64,000 nt of DNA from Lewinellaceae bacterium (GTDB lineage: Bacteria; Bacteroidota; Bacteroidia; Chitinophagales; Saprospiraceae). Positions 54,618-64,000 of the stretch are shown one piece after another. The first letter of the stretch is position 1. Every line of letters starts with the position of its first letter. The position numbers and the translations under genes were made by a program. The stretch lies in contig JACJYB010000006.1 in assembly GCA_020636355.1 (NCBI GenBank), forward strand, positions 124,001 through 188,000. The letters run 5' to 3'. The notes under the pieces are model-generated. The model was not told where the DNA came from and searched no databases. It worked only from the letters and a program-made list of their open reading frames with translations.

Positions 54618-57600
54618 ATGCGGGATATGAAGCTAAAAAGTGTTCTAAGGAATGCGCTTCTGCTGGTTGCGGTGCTATTCTGTACGGCTGCGTACAGTCA
54701 GCAAACAATCAGCGGGACAGTCACCGGTTCGAATGGAGAACCGCTGATCGGGGTTAACATCCTGATCAAAGGCACGTCCAACGGGACTACTTCCGACCTG
54801 GACGGGAATTATTCACTAACTGCCAACATGGGCGATGTACTGGTATTCTCCTATACCGGTTTTGACTCACAGGAAATTACGGTTGGCACTTCCTCTACCA
54901 TCGACGTAGTACTGGAAGAGGGGAAAGCACTTGAAGAAGTCGTCGTTGTGGCTTATGGTGTCCAAAAGAAGGTTACTGTAACCGGAGCGGTGGTCGCATT
55001 ACCAGGGAAAGATTTGGTTAAGTCACCAGCGGTCGACATGTCAAACTCCCTGGCAGGACGATTGCCGGGTGTCGTGGTTATCCAGACGAGCGGTGAGCCC
55101 GGATACGATGGTGCTACCGTAACCATCCGCGGTACCAACACCCTCGGGAACTCCAGTCCGCTCATAGTCATCGATGGAATTCCGGATCGTGCGGGCGGTT
55201 TAGGCCGTCTGAACCCTGCCGACATCGAGTCCATTTCCGTACTTAAAGACGCTTCTGCGGCCATTTACGGAGCCCGGGCTGCCAATGGGGCCATCCTGAT
55301 CACCACGAAACGGGGTGCATCCGGAAAACCGACCCTGACCTACGATTTCAATCAGGGATTTACGCAACCAACCGTTGTACCGAATATGTCCAATGCGGTT
55401 GAGTATGCCAACATCATGAACGAAATCGGGATTTATAAAAACGTACCTCAAAACGAATGGCAGGCCGCCTGGCAGGCACTGAAGACTACCGGTACGTATG
55501 ATTCCCCCACCGACGGAGTAGCTACCATCAACGCAAACTACAGCCCGGAAGCTGTGCGTCTTTATGGCGAAGGCTCTGACAAATGGGGCTATCCGGACAC
55601 CGATTGGTTTGGTGATGCATTCCGTACCTGGGCTCCTCAGTCCCGGCACAATCTGCAACTCTCCGGAGGAACGGACAAACTGCGTTACATGACTTCGCTG
55701 GGTTATGTCCATCAGGATGCCATCTATAAGAATTCGGCTACTTATTACAATCAGTATAATTTCCGGATGAATCTTGATGCCAACATCAGCGATTATATCA
55801 AGCCGAATGTAGGTATTATGGTACGCCGCGAAGACCGGAACTTCCCGACGGAAGGCGCCGGAGCCATCTTCCGGATGCTGATGCGTGGTCGTCCTACCGA
55901 GCCGGAAGTATGGCCTAACGGTATGCCCGGTCCGGACATTGAAAACGGCCAGAACCCATATGTTATCACCACCAATGCTACGGGATATGTAAAAGATCCG
56001 ACCGATTACATCCAGGCTAACGGAGGAGTAGATATCACCAATCCCTGGATTGCTGGTCTGAAACTTACTTTGAGTGGGTCCGTGGATAATTCCAGCCGCA
56101 CCACCAAGACCTGGCAGACGCCCTGGATGTTGTACTATTGGGACCGTCAGACCTATGGACCGGATGGTGATCCGCTGCTGGTAGGCGCTGTGCGTTCGAA
56201 TTTTAAAGATCCCCGCTTGCGTCAACAATACCGTACAGCACTCAATACCAACATGACCGCATTGTTGAATTACGATAAAAGTTTCGGTACCGACCATTCT
56301 TTGAATGTATTGGCTGGGGTTACCCGCGAGACATTCACCGGCTCGGACTACTTCGCTTTCAGAAGAAACTACATCTCAGCTGCAGTGGATCAACTCTTTG
56401 CTGGAGGATCTCTGGAACAAAATACCGGTGGTAGCGCCTACGAACGCGCCCGTCTGGGTTATTACGGTCGTGTTCAATACAACTTCCGTGAAAAATACCT
56501 GGCCGAATTCATCTGGCGTTATGACGGTTCCTACATATTCCCTGAGTCCGATCGGTTTGGATTCTTCCCCGGATTATTGCTGGGATGGAACGTCTCCAAC
56601 GAAGACTTTTTTAATGTACCAGGCATCGATTACCTGAAACTCCGTGCTTCTTACGGACAAATGGGTAACGACCAGGTCTACTTTAACAACCAACTTCAGG
56701 AGTACGCTTATCTGTCGACCTATGGGTTTGGCAGCTACCCGATTGACGGACAAGTTGTAACCACCTTGCGGGAAACGGTACTGGCAAACCCCAGCTTTAC
56801 CTGGGAGCGCGCCAATAACCTGAACTTTGGTTTGGATGCAACCATCCTGAACAACATGTTTGATATTTCTCTGGAATATTTTTACAACAAACGGGACCAG
56901 ATCCTGATTCAGAAGACCGGTTCTACTCCGGCTTCATCCGGGATCAGTTCGTTGTTGCCTCCGGTCAACGCAGGTAAAGTGGACAACAAAGGATTTGAAT
57001 TTACTGTCAACTACAACAATCCGGCATCCAACCGGCTCCGTCTGCAAGCTGGAATTAATGCCGGCTATGCAAAAAACAAGATCGTATTTATGGATGAGGT
57101 TAAAGGAGCTCCTGAATACCAATATCAGACAGGTAAACCAATTGGAGCCTACCTGGTCTACCAGTCCGATGGCGTCTTCAAAGATCAGGCTGAAATTGAA
57201 GCCAATACCATCGACTACAGCGGCGTAACCGGGAAGCTAATTCCTGGTGACATGAAATTTGTTGATTACAATGGCGATGGAAAAATTGATGCCGATGATC
57301 AGGTTCGCCTGGATGAAAGCATCACCCCAACGTTCAACTTTGGAGCTAACGCCTATCTCTCCTACAAGAATTTCGATTTATCGGCATTGCTTCAAGGGGC
57401 AACCGGTGCATCCATCCGTATCCAAACGGAATCGGGTGATATTGGAAACTTCCTGAAGTACAGCTACGATCACCGCTGGTCGATTGACAACCCGAGCAGC
57501 GTAGATCCACGTCTGGCTAGCCGGGGAGATACGTATTATACAGGAGGTAACTTTGGAAACAATACCTATTATTTGTTCAGCAAAAATTACATTCGTTTGA

Positions 57601-57800
57601 AAAACCTCGAAATAGGTTATACCATTACCAACGAATTACTCAACAAAGCAAACATCAGTAATTTGCGGGTATATGCAAATGCATTGAACTTATTTACGAT
57701 TACAGCAAACGATGTTTACGATCCGGAAACGACCAACCAAAGTGGACAATATTATCCACAACAGCGGGTATTGAATATTGGTGCAAGTTTAACATTCTAA
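54618..57800 (+). CDS. SusC/RagA-family TonB-linked outer-membrane transporter
   Basis: 1060 residues; start at 54618 or ATG 54627. Signal peptide (VLFCTAAYSQ), a carboxypeptidase-regulatory-like domain with QTISGTVTGSNGEPLIGVNI, the TonB-box-like EEVVVVAYG, and the SusC plug signature SPLIVIDGIPDRAGGLGRLN followed by ESISVLKDASAAIYGARAAN and GAILITTKRG. The rest is the barrel, ending in YYPQQRVLNIGASLTF. It is the channel half of a SusCD lid-and-barrel importer, and the SusD partner starts 12 bases downstream. Substrate is not indicated; the later oxidative genes suggest this is not an ordinary polysaccharide locus. Confidence 0.95.
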   Translation: MRDMKLKSVLRNALLLVAVLFCTAAYSQQTISGTVTGSNGEPLIGVNILIKGTSNGTTSDLDGNYSLTANMGDVLVFSYTGFDSQEITVGTSSTIDVVLEEGKALEEVVVVAYGVQKKVTVTGAVVALPGKDLVKSPAVDMSNSLAGRLPGVVVIQTSGEPGYDGATVTIRGTNTLGNSSPLIVIDGIPDRAGGLGRLNPADIESISVLKDASAAIYGARAANGAILITTKRGASGKPTLTYDFNQGFTQPTVVPNMSNAVEYANIMNEIGIYKNVPQNEWQAAWQALKTTGTYDSPTDGVATINANYSPEAVRLYGEGSDKWGYPDTDWFGDAFRTWAPQSRHNLQLSGGTDKLRYMTSLGYVHQDAIYKNSATYYNQYNFRMNLDANISDYIKPNVGIMVRREDRNFPTEGAGAIFRMLMRGRPTEPEVWPNGMPGPDIENGQNPYVITTNATGYVKDPTDYIQANGGVDITNPWIAGLKLTLSGSVDNSSRTTKTWQTPWMLYYWDRQTYGPDGDPLLVGAVRSNFKDPRLRQQYRTALNTNMTALLNYDKSFGTDHSLNVLAGVTRETFTGSDYFAFRRNYISAAVDQLFAGGSLEQNTGGSAYERARLGYYGRVQYNFREKYLAEFIWRYDGSYIFPESDRFGFFPGLLLGWNVSNEDFFNVPGIDYLKLRASYGQMGNDQVYFNNQLQEYAYLSTYGFGSYPIDGQVVTTLRETVLANPSFTWERANNLNFGLDATILNNMFDISLEYFYNKRDQILIQKTGSTPASSGISSLLPPVNAGKVDNKGFEFTVNYNNPASNRLRLQAGINAGYAKNKIVFMDEVKGAPEYQYQTGKPIGAYLVYQSDGVFKDQAEIEANTIDYSGVTGKLIPGDMKFVDYNGDGKIDADDQVRLDESITPTFNFGANAYLSYKNFDLSALLQGATGASIRIQTESGDIGNFLKYSYDHRWSIDNPSSVDPRLASRGDTYYTGGNFGNNTYYLFSKNYIRLKNLEIGYTITNELLNKANISNLRVYANALNLFTITANDVYDPETTNQSGQYYPQQRVLNIGASLTF

Positions 57801-57812
57801 AACAAGCCTCTA

Positions 57813-59690
57813 ATGAAATCATTAAAATTCATCATAATGGTATTCCTGGTTGCACTGATCATGCCAACATCGTGCAACAAGGACTTTCTGAATACACAGC
57901 CACTGGATAAGATTTCCAGTGAGGCCACCTGGGCGGACGGTCCGCTTTCCGAGGCCTTTATCTTTAACATTTATTCCTTTTTAGGCTACGGCGGATTTGA
58001 AGAGCAAGCTCTTGCCGCACTGACTGACGAAGCGATGTTCACCCACGCTGGTCGGAACATCAACACCTTTACGGAAGGATCTGAAACGCCTTCAAACGTA
58101 GCCTGGGTAAGTGGTACTTATGAGTGGGGAAACATGTATCTGGCCATCCGGCAGGCAAACATCGCCCTGGACCGGTTGCCTACTTCCACTTTCACCGATG
58201 ATAACCTGCGCAACCGGTTATTGGGTGAAGCTCACTTCCTGAGAGCGTATTATTATCATCAATTGATTCGTTATTACGGCGCCGTGCCCATCATCGACAA
58301 GCCCTATGGCCTTGATGATGACTATGCCTTAGCACGTAATACCTGGGAAGAATGTGTTGACTTTATCGTATCCGACCTGGATCAAGCCATCAGCTTCCTG
58401 GACGGTCAGCCGGAGACTGCCGGACGTACGTCAAAAATTGCAGCTATGGCCTTAAAAGCCAGAGTATTGCTTTATGCAGCCAGTGATCTTCACGATGCGG
58501 CGAAAGCTTCTGCCGCTTCGAGCGTCCTTGGCTCCTACGCCAATAAAGAGCTCTTCGCTTACACGTCCGGTTCGCAGCAATCCCGTTGGCAAGCTGCCAA
58601 AGCAGCCGCCAAAGCGGTGCTGGATGCCGGTTCAGGTTACAAACTTGATCTTACGGAACCGGTATCACCTGAGGCAGGTAGTGCCAATTACCTTTCCATT
58701 GCTATGGGCGGTGGAAGTGCCGTCGGTGATGCAGGTGCAGCCGTTGAATTGTTGTTCCAACGCACGCATACCTCTCTGTACACCGTGGAGGACAACTGGC
58801 CACTGGGTGGTATCCACTTTGGCATCAATAACGGTCCGAACGGCTACCACAACTGGGCTGGTAACACACCCATTCAGGAACTGGTCGACGACTATGAAAT
58901 GATGGACGGCTCCGCTTTTGACTGGAACAATCCGGAGGAAGCGGCTCACCCGTTCACAAACCGTGATCCACGCTTTTACTCTACGGTTCTTTATGACGGA
59001 GCTGGATGGAAACCACGTCCTTCCGACGTAACTGCTCTGGATCCGGTCAACCAGATCCAAACCGGTATTTATGATGATGGCAGTGGCGGATTCCTCAATG
59101 GAATCGATACCCGCGAGTCTCCGATTGAAAACTGGAACGGCAGCCGTACACACTATTACGTACGCAAGTTTATTGATGCCGACCCAGGTCTGCCAGACGA
59201 TCAATCGCATGCTCAGGTAATCCCCTGGCCTTTCATCCGCTATACTGAAATGGTGCTCAGTTATGCCGAAGCATGTATTGAACTGGGTGAAGAAGACGAA
59301 GCAAGGACATGGATCAATCGCATCCGCTTCCGCGCCGGGATGCCTGCCATTACCGATGCCGGGGATGCCCTCATGGATCGCCTGCGCAACGAACGTCGCG
59401 TTGAATTGGCCTATGAAGAACACCGGTATCACGATGCCCGTCGCTGGCTGATTGCACCGTCTACTTTAGGTCGTGGTATCCACCAGGTGGATATCAAAGC
59501 CACCCTGAAGCCTGGTATGTCGCCTTTGGTCCCTTACCGGCATGACGAATCCGTCTACGATTACACGTATACCGTCGTGAGTAACACATCCAATGAAACC
59601 CGTACCTGGGCAGACAAGATGTACTTCCGCCCCATTAGCCGGGATGAAGTCAATCGAAACGATAAATTGATACAGAACCCGGGATACTAA
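57813..59690 (+). CDS. SusD/RagB-family surface lipoprotein
   Basis: 625 residues with a lipoprotein signal (LIMPTSC) followed by NKDFLNTQPLDKISSEATWA, the standard SusD start. Helical TPR-like segments carry NMYLAIRQANIALDRLP, LLGEAHFLRAYYYHQLIRYY and the C-terminal YAEACIELGEEDEARTWINR followed by RNERRVELAYEEHRYHDARR, both signature SusD stretches. It is the substrate-capturing lid of the SusC transporter upstream. The strong terminator after it marks the end of the SusCD transcript, or at least attenuates read-through into the following genes. Confidence 0.95.
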   Translation: MKSLKFIIMVFLVALIMPTSCNKDFLNTQPLDKISSEATWADGPLSEAFIFNIYSFLGYGGFEEQALAALTDEAMFTHAGRNINTFTEGSETPSNVAWVSGTYEWGNMYLAIRQANIALDRLPTSTFTDDNLRNRLLGEAHFLRAYYYHQLIRYYGAVPIIDKPYGLDDDYALARNTWEECVDFIVSDLDQAISFLDGQPETAGRTSKIAAMALKARVLLYAASDLHDAAKASAASSVLGSYANKELFAYTSGSQQSRWQAAKAAAKAVLDAGSGYKLDLTEPVSPEAGSANYLSIAMGGGSAVGDAGAAVELLFQRTHTSLYTVEDNWPLGGIHFGINNGPNGYHNWAGNTPIQELVDDYEMMDGSAFDWNNPEEAAHPFTNRDPRFYSTVLYDGAGWKPRPSDVTALDPVNQIQTGIYDDGSGGFLNGIDTRESPIENWNGSRTHYYVRKFIDADPGLPDDQSHAQVIPWPFIRYTEMVLSYAEACIELGEEDEARTWINRIRFRAGMPAITDAGDALMDRLRNERRVELAYEEHRYHDARRWLIAPSTLGRGIHQVDIKATLKPGMSPLVPYRHDESVYDYTYTVVSNTSNETRTWADKMYFRPISRDEVNRNDKLIQNPGY

Positions 59691-59718
59691 ACCATCCCGG
59701 ACCGTCGAATGGATAAAA

Positions 59719-59756
59719 ATCTATCCCCGGCCTCGGGGATAGATTTTTTTATTTTT
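59719..59756 (+). terminator. Intrinsic terminator after SusD gene
   Basis: ATCTATCCCC at 59719-59728 pairs perfectly with GGGGATAGAT at 59735-59744 around a six-base loop, then runs into seven T residues and a second short T run. It lies 29 bases after the SusD stop and 24 bases before the next gene. It would separate SusCD from the UnbV and haloperoxidase genes, unless it acts as an attenuator. Confidence 0.85.
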
Positions 59757-59767
59757 ACACCAAACCA

Positions 59768-62700
59768 TTGTACAACAACGTGATACGGCATCTGGCAATT
59801 TGGCTTCAGTTTAGCTTGGTATTTGGTCTGATTTGTTGCAAACAAGATGCAACCGATACCACCAAAACTGCAGTAAAGGAGTCCTCAGGCGAAACCTTGT
59901 TTTCTCAGCTTTCTCCGGAAGAGACCGGCGTCATGTTTGAAAATAAGCTGGACGAAGGATTGAACACCAATATCCTGATGTACGAGTATTTCTACAATGG
60001 CGGAGGAATTGCCTGTGCCGACTTCAATGGAGATGGATTACTCGATCTCTATTTCAGCGGCAACATGCACGAAAATGTGCTCTACCTGAACCGGGGTGAA
60101 TGGAAATTTGAAGAGGTGACTACCCAGTCCGCAGTAGCCGGGAGGCCTGGCCCCTGGAAAACCGGTGTTGCCGCCGTCGATATTAATGGCGATGGCAGGA
60201 TGGATCTTTATGTCAGTTATTCGGGAGCATTACCCGACGAGAAGCGTGTCAATGAATTATACATCAATACAGGAAATGATGCGCAGGGTATCCCTCAGTT
60301 CAAAGAGGAGGCAGCAGCCTTTGGGTTGGCCAGTGAGGCATTCAGCAATCAGGCATACTTTTTTGACTACGACCGGGACGGTGACCTGGACGCACTCCTG
60401 CTGAATCACAACCCAAAGAATTTACCCATTTTGAATGAAGTCAGTACCGCAGAATTCCTAAAACAGGACGATCCTCATCGCGGTGTTCGGCTATTTCAAC
60501 AAAACAATGGACATTTTACCGACGTTACCACCCACACAGGCATTAACGGATCCGCACTTACCTATGGGTTGGGCCTGGGCATTACCGATATTAACCGTGA
60601 CGGCTGGCCGGATTTTTATGTCTCAAACGACTATGCAGTACCGGACTACCTGTATATCAATAACCGCAATGGTACTTTCTCCAATAAAATAGGTGATGTG
60701 ATCGGCCATAACAGTCAGTTTTCCATGGGCAACGATATTGCCGATATCAACAATGACGGATGGACGGATATCATGACCCTCGACATGCTACCGGAAGACA
60801 ACCATCGCCAGAAATTGCTCATGGCACCGGATAATTATGCCAAATTTGATCTGAATGTGCGTAGTGGTTTCCATTATCAGTACATGCGAAATATGTTGCA
60901 ACTCAACAATGGAAACGGGACCTTCAGCGAAATCGGACAAATCGCGGGCATTTCTAACACCGACTGGAGCTGGTCAGCGCTCCTGGCTGACTACAATAAT
61001 GACGGTTGGAAAGACTTGTTTGTCACCAATGGCTATCTGCGGGATTATACCAACCTGGACTTCATCAACTATATGGACGCCTATGTAAAGGAAAAGGGGC
61101 GATTAGTCCGGGAAGACGTCATAGGCATCATCAACCATATGCCTGCATCCAATGTGACCAATTACTTGTTTGCCAATGAACAAGGCCTGCAATTCACCAA
61201 CCAGACCGGCGCATGGGGTATGGGCCAAACATCCAACAGTAATGGCGCTGTGTATGCAGACCTGGACAACGACGGAGATCTGGACCTGGTCGTCAACAAC
61301 ATCAACCAACCTGCCTTTATCTACCGCAATAATGCCCAGGACCTCCCGGATCATCATTACCTGCAAATCGAATTACACGGTATGGATAAAAACCCCCAGG
61401 GAATAGGGAGCCGGGTAACCCTGCAATATCAGGGACAAAATCAGGCCATCGAGCAGATGCCTACCCGCGGGTACTTGAGCAGTGTATCACCCATCATGCA
61501 TTTCGGTCTGGGTAACATTACCCGGATCGACACCCTGACCGTGCAATGGAATTCAGGAAAGATGCAAGTCCTGACCGGCATTCCGGTTGATCAGCGCATA
61601 ATACTGGAGGAGCAATCTGCCGGTCAAACCGCTCAACCTTATGCGCCCCCCATTGCCTGGTTTGAGGAAACAGTCGCACCAATCGATTTTGAACACCGGC
61701 AGCCTGCCATCAATGACTTTGATCGCCAACCTTTGCTGACGAACAGCCTCTCTTACATCGGACCATGCATGGCCACCGCGGATGTGAATGGGGATGGTCT
61801 TGAGGACTTATTCATCGGAGGCGGTGAACAACAAAGCGGTGCGATTTATCTGCAGCAACGTGGTGGAAAATTCACCCAGATCAGTGAGCCGGACCTGAAT
61901 ACAGACCGGCCGCATATCGACGCCGCCGCGGTCTTCTTCGATGCCAATGGAGATCAGGCTCCGGACCTTTATGTGGCTTCCGGAGGATATAATTTAATGG
62001 AGCCCGAATCGACTGACCTGCAGGACCGCATCTATTTTAATGACGGTCGTGGCAAATTCGCATGCCGAAAAGATGCGCTGCCCCCTATGCCAACCAGCAC
62101 AGGCTGTGTCACGGTAGTCGATGCAAATGGCGATGGCCACCCGGACTTGTTTGTAGGTGGCCGGGTTGTTCCCGGACGCTATCCGGAAGCTCCGCACAGC
62201 TATCTGCTGATCAATGAGGGCAATGGACTATTTACGGATAAAACCCCGGAATTGGCTCCTGAATTGGATGGAGCAGGCATGTTTACCGGTGCGCAGTGGG
62301 CTGACCTGGATGGAGATGGCCGGGGCGAGTTAATCCTGGTTGGAGAATGGCTGCCCGTTTCCATTTATCACTGGAAAGACGGACACTTAATAAATGTAAC
62401 CAGTCAATTCCTGGAGGATGCCTACCGGGGCTGGTGGAATACGATCCAGGTTGCCGATGTAAACGAAGATGGCAAACCCGACATCCTGGCCGGTAATTGG
62501 GGCACAAACAGTCAACTCAAAATGTCCTTAAAAGAACCCACTGAAATGTACTTCCATGATTTTGATCGAAATGGATCGGTCGATCCGGTCCTTTGCACCT
62601 ACATTCAACACCAGTCCTTTCCTTTTGTCACCCGGGACGAATTGTTACGCCAACTGGCTTATCTCCGGGCTCGATTCACAACTTACGCCAGCTTTGCAGA

Positions 62701-63139
62701 CGTCACCATCGAGCAGATCTTTAAGCCGGAAGAATTATCTGCTGCCGGACATCTCATAGCAAACCATGAGGAGACGACCTTCTTCCTGAGCCAGCCCGAT
62801 GGAAAACTAAAGCCGGCCGCCTTACCCGTCGAAGCACAGTTTGCTCCGGTCTATGTGATTACGCTGCTGGACTACAATGAAGATGGTCATCAGGATGTCC
62901 TGCTTACCGGCAATAACCATCATGTGAAGTTAAGATTGGGCCAAATGGATGCCAACTATGGAATACTGTTGGAAGGAAACGGCCACGGCGGTTTTAAGTA
63001 TGTCGGTCAGGAGTGGTCAGGATTCAAGATCCAGGGCGATGTCCGCAGTGCAGTAAATCTGAATGGACAGATCCTATTCGGATTAAATGGAGGGCCTGTG
63101 GAAACTTATCGAATTAATTCAAAGAAGAAAGAACTATGA
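59768..63139 (+). CDS. CRTAC1-like FG-GAP / ASPIC-UnbV lipoprotein
   Basis: About 1123 residues. There is no ATG before the signal, so the start is TTG at 59768 or GTG at 59780; either gives a lipoprotein signal ending LICC. Seven or more FG-GAP Ca-binding loops follow (DFNGDGLLD, DINGDGRMD, DYDRDGDLD, DINRDGWPD, DINNDGWTD, DLDNDGDLD). An ASPIC/UnbV domain near residues 535-615 includes GSRVTLQYQGQNQAIEQMP and VSPIMHFGLGN. A second propeller set (DVNGDGLED, DANGDQAPD, DANGDGHPD, DLDGDGRGE, DVNEDGKPD) fills the C-terminal half. Such proteins recur with SusCD and haloperoxidase-like genes in Bacteroidota. Role unknown; it may bind the substrate or the partner at the surface. Confidence 0.88.
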   Translation: MYNNVIRHLAIWLQFSLVFGLICCKQDATDTTKTAVKESSGETLFSQLSPEETGVMFENKLDEGLNTNILMYEYFYNGGGIACADFNGDGLLDLYFSGNMHENVLYLNRGEWKFEEVTTQSAVAGRPGPWKTGVAAVDINGDGRMDLYVSYSGALPDEKRVNELYINTGNDAQGIPQFKEEAAAFGLASEAFSNQAYFFDYDRDGDLDALLLNHNPKNLPILNEVSTAEFLKQDDPHRGVRLFQQNNGHFTDVTTHTGINGSALTYGLGLGITDINRDGWPDFYVSNDYAVPDYLYINNRNGTFSNKIGDVIGHNSQFSMGNDIADINNDGWTDIMTLDMLPEDNHRQKLLMAPDNYAKFDLNVRSGFHYQYMRNMLQLNNGNGTFSEIGQIAGISNTDWSWSALLADYNNDGWKDLFVTNGYLRDYTNLDFINYMDAYVKEKGRLVREDVIGIINHMPASNVTNYLFANEQGLQFTNQTGAWGMGQTSNSNGAVYADLDNDGDLDLVVNNINQPAFIYRNNAQDLPDHHYLQIELHGMDKNPQGIGSRVTLQYQGQNQAIEQMPTRGYLSSVSPIMHFGLGNITRIDTLTVQWNSGKMQVLTGIPVDQRIILEEQSAGQTAQPYAPPIAWFEETVAPIDFEHRQPAINDFDRQPLLTNSLSYIGPCMATADVNGDGLEDLFIGGGEQQSGAIYLQQRGGKFTQISEPDLNTDRPHIDAAAVFFDANGDQAPDLYVASGGYNLMEPESTDLQDRIYFNDGRGKFACRKDALPPMPTSTGCVTVVDANGDGHPDLFVGGRVVPGRYPEAPHSYLLINEGNGLFTDKTPELAPELDGAGMFTGAQWADLDGDGRGELILVGEWLPVSIYHWKDGHLINVTSQFLEDAYRGWWNTIQVADVNEDGKPDILAGNWGTNSQLKMSLKEPTEMYFHDFDRNGSVDPVLCTYIQHQSFPFVTRDELLRQLAYLRARFTTYASFADVTIEQIFKPEELSAAGHLIANHEETTFFLSQPDGKLKPAALPVEAQFAPVYVITLLDYNEDGHQDVLLTGNNHHVKLRLGQMDANYGILLEGNGHGGFKYVGQEWSGFKIQGDVRSAVNLNGQILFGLNGGPVETYRINSKKKEL

Positions 63140-64000
63140 ATACCGGGCAATTTAGAAGGCTATTGCCATGGATGGTCATACTACTGTTGGGATGGTCCAG
63201 GTGTATGCAACCGATTGAATCTATTACCCCGCAGGATGCTGCTTTGAGCTGGGCTGACCTGACGCTTTACATTACAAAAAAAACACCGGCTAATACGCCA
63301 ACTTTTGCGTCCAGGGTCCTGGGGTACATTGGCTTAACGATGTACGAATCCATCGTTCACGGTTATCCGGATTACAATTCTCTTGCCGGTCAACTGAATG
63401 GACTCGATAGCCTACCACAACCGGAACCCGGTCAACCTTATGACTGGGTCCTCGCCCTCAATGCCGGGCAGGCAGAAATACTACGGACAATTTATATCCA
63501 GACCTCGGACTCCAATAAAGCCAGAATCGATGCCCTCGAGAAGACCATTTATGATGCTTATTCCGCCAAGTTGGTAGACAAATCCATCGGTCCCCGCTCT
63601 TCGTCCTATGGTAAAGCGATTGCAGATGCCATCTTTACCTGGTCCCAAACCGATGGAGGTCACCGGGGTTATCTGCATAACTTTGATAAAGCGATGGTAT
63701 TTCCCGAACGACCAGGCGGATGGAAGCCACCGCTTTACGGACAAGCCATCAGCCATTACCCGCTCCATCCCCACTGGGGTGAAAACCGCACTTTTCTCAA
63801 AGCAGATGGTGAACTGCCGATTCCCTACATGATCCCTTACGATACGACACCCGGCTCACCCTATTACGATCAATACCTTGCGGTGTATGAACAGGACAAA
63901 AAACTTTCCCAGGAAGAAAAAGAGCAGGCATTATGGTGGGGCGATGATCCTGATGTGACTTTTACACCCCCGGGACATTCGTATTACATCGCGTATAAAG
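63136..64000 (+). CDS. Vanadium-dependent haloperoxidase-like (PAP2-fold) lipoprotein, partial
   Basis: The ATG at 63136 overlaps the stop of the UnbV gene (ATGA), and 288 codons remain open to the window edge. The signal is MNTGQFRRLLPWMVILLLGW, then SRC with a possible lipid-modified Cys. The visible part matches the N-terminal all-helical half of PAP2-superfamily vanadium haloperoxidases of Bacteroidota: VLGYIGLTMYESIVHGYPDY, YGKAIADAIFTWSQTDGG, GGWKPPLYGQAISHYPLHP, EEKEQALWWGDDP and TFTPPGHSYYIA. The vanadate/phosphate-binding residues lie in the missing C-terminal part, so enzyme type (haloperoxidase versus phosphatase) is unproved. It may form a surface oxidative unit with the genes upstream. 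Confidence 0.8.
   Translation, partial: MNTGQFRRLLPWMVILLLGWSRCMQPIESITPQDAALSWADLTLYITKKTPANTPTFASRVLGYIGLTMYESIVHGYPDYNSLAGQLNGLDSLPQPEPGQPYDWVLALNAGQAEILRTIYIQTSDSNKARIDALEKTIYDAYSAKLVDKSIGPRSSSYGKAIADAIFTWSQTDGGHRGYLHNFDKAMVFPERPGGWKPPLYGQAISHYPLHPHWGENRTFLKADGELPIPYMIPYDTTPGSPYYDQYLAVYEQDKKLSQEEKEQALWWGDDPDVTFTPPGHSYYIAYK

Noticed and set aside
55200..56297. 365-codon minus-strand open frame inside the SusC gene
   Set aside because: It is antisense to the conserved plug and barrel of SusC and has no family features, so it is a shadow frame.
1..64000. CRISPR arrays, tRNA or rRNA genes
   Set aside because: No regular spaced repeats, and no T-loop/acceptor pattern or rRNA sequence was recognised in any intergenic stretch.

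Overview
The window comes from a free-living member of the Bacteroidota, most likely a Saprospirales-type organism. This rests on SusC/SusD outer-membrane pairs, secreted proteins with type IX secretion (T9SS) C-terminal signals of both the type A and the gliding-motility-associated (type B) kind, DUF4249 lipoproteins beside a TonB-dependent receptor, many FG-GAP/VCBS proteins, an ASPIC/UnbV protein, PD40 propeller proteins and few Shine-Dalgarno sequences. Base composition looks near 50% G+C by eye. Genes are dense and lie on both strands. I found no tRNA, rRNA, CRISPR array, prophage or classical insertion sequence.

Layout. 1-13 kb: secreted and lipoprotein genes (Ca-binding repeat protein, thioredoxin lipoprotein, esterase, class C beta-lactamase-like hydrolase), a HipA-like kinase + DUF3037 pair, a decayed DUF4344 metallopeptidase, an ROK sugar kinase, and a compact ABC-ATPase / His-rich FtsX permease / DUF3299-like cluster that looks metal related. 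13-20 kb: an OmpA-type lipoprotein and an MscS channel separated by a small inverted-repeat cassette carrying a GxxExxY gene, then xerD, a HEAT-repeat protein and a T9SS-exported animal-type haem peroxidase. 20-23 kb: der-rfbC-rfbD (GTPase and dTDP-rhamnose synthesis). 23.5-30 kb: sucrose phosphorylase, divergent from a methylthioribose-kinase-like gene overlapping an ADP-ribosylglycohydrolase lipoprotein, then a MacB/FtsX-type permease.

30-39 kb is the most distinctive locus. An STN-domain TonB-dependent receptor is followed by four tandem DUF4249 lipoprotein paralogues joined by ATGA stop/start overlaps, and by an MG2-type protein with a TonB plug-like module but no barrel. It reads as one surface-acting operon. 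39-46.6 kb is a mixed set: PhoPQ-regulated-type hydrolase, outer-membrane barrel, amidohydrolase, GNAT, GH30 glycosidase, T9SS type B protein and VOC protein. 46.7-52.1 kb is a complete RND efflux operon (MFP, RND, TolC) with a perfect 14-bp palindrome just upstream. 52.4-64 kb holds a large T9SS type B protein, then SusC-SusD, an intrinsic terminator, and an ASPIC/UnbV FG-GAP lipoprotein overlapping a vanadium-haloperoxidase-like gene cut by the window edge.

Start codons were moved from the longest ORF to an internal ATG wherever this exposed a signal peptide or lipobox. Function calls rest on recognised motifs and remembered family architecture; no database search was run.
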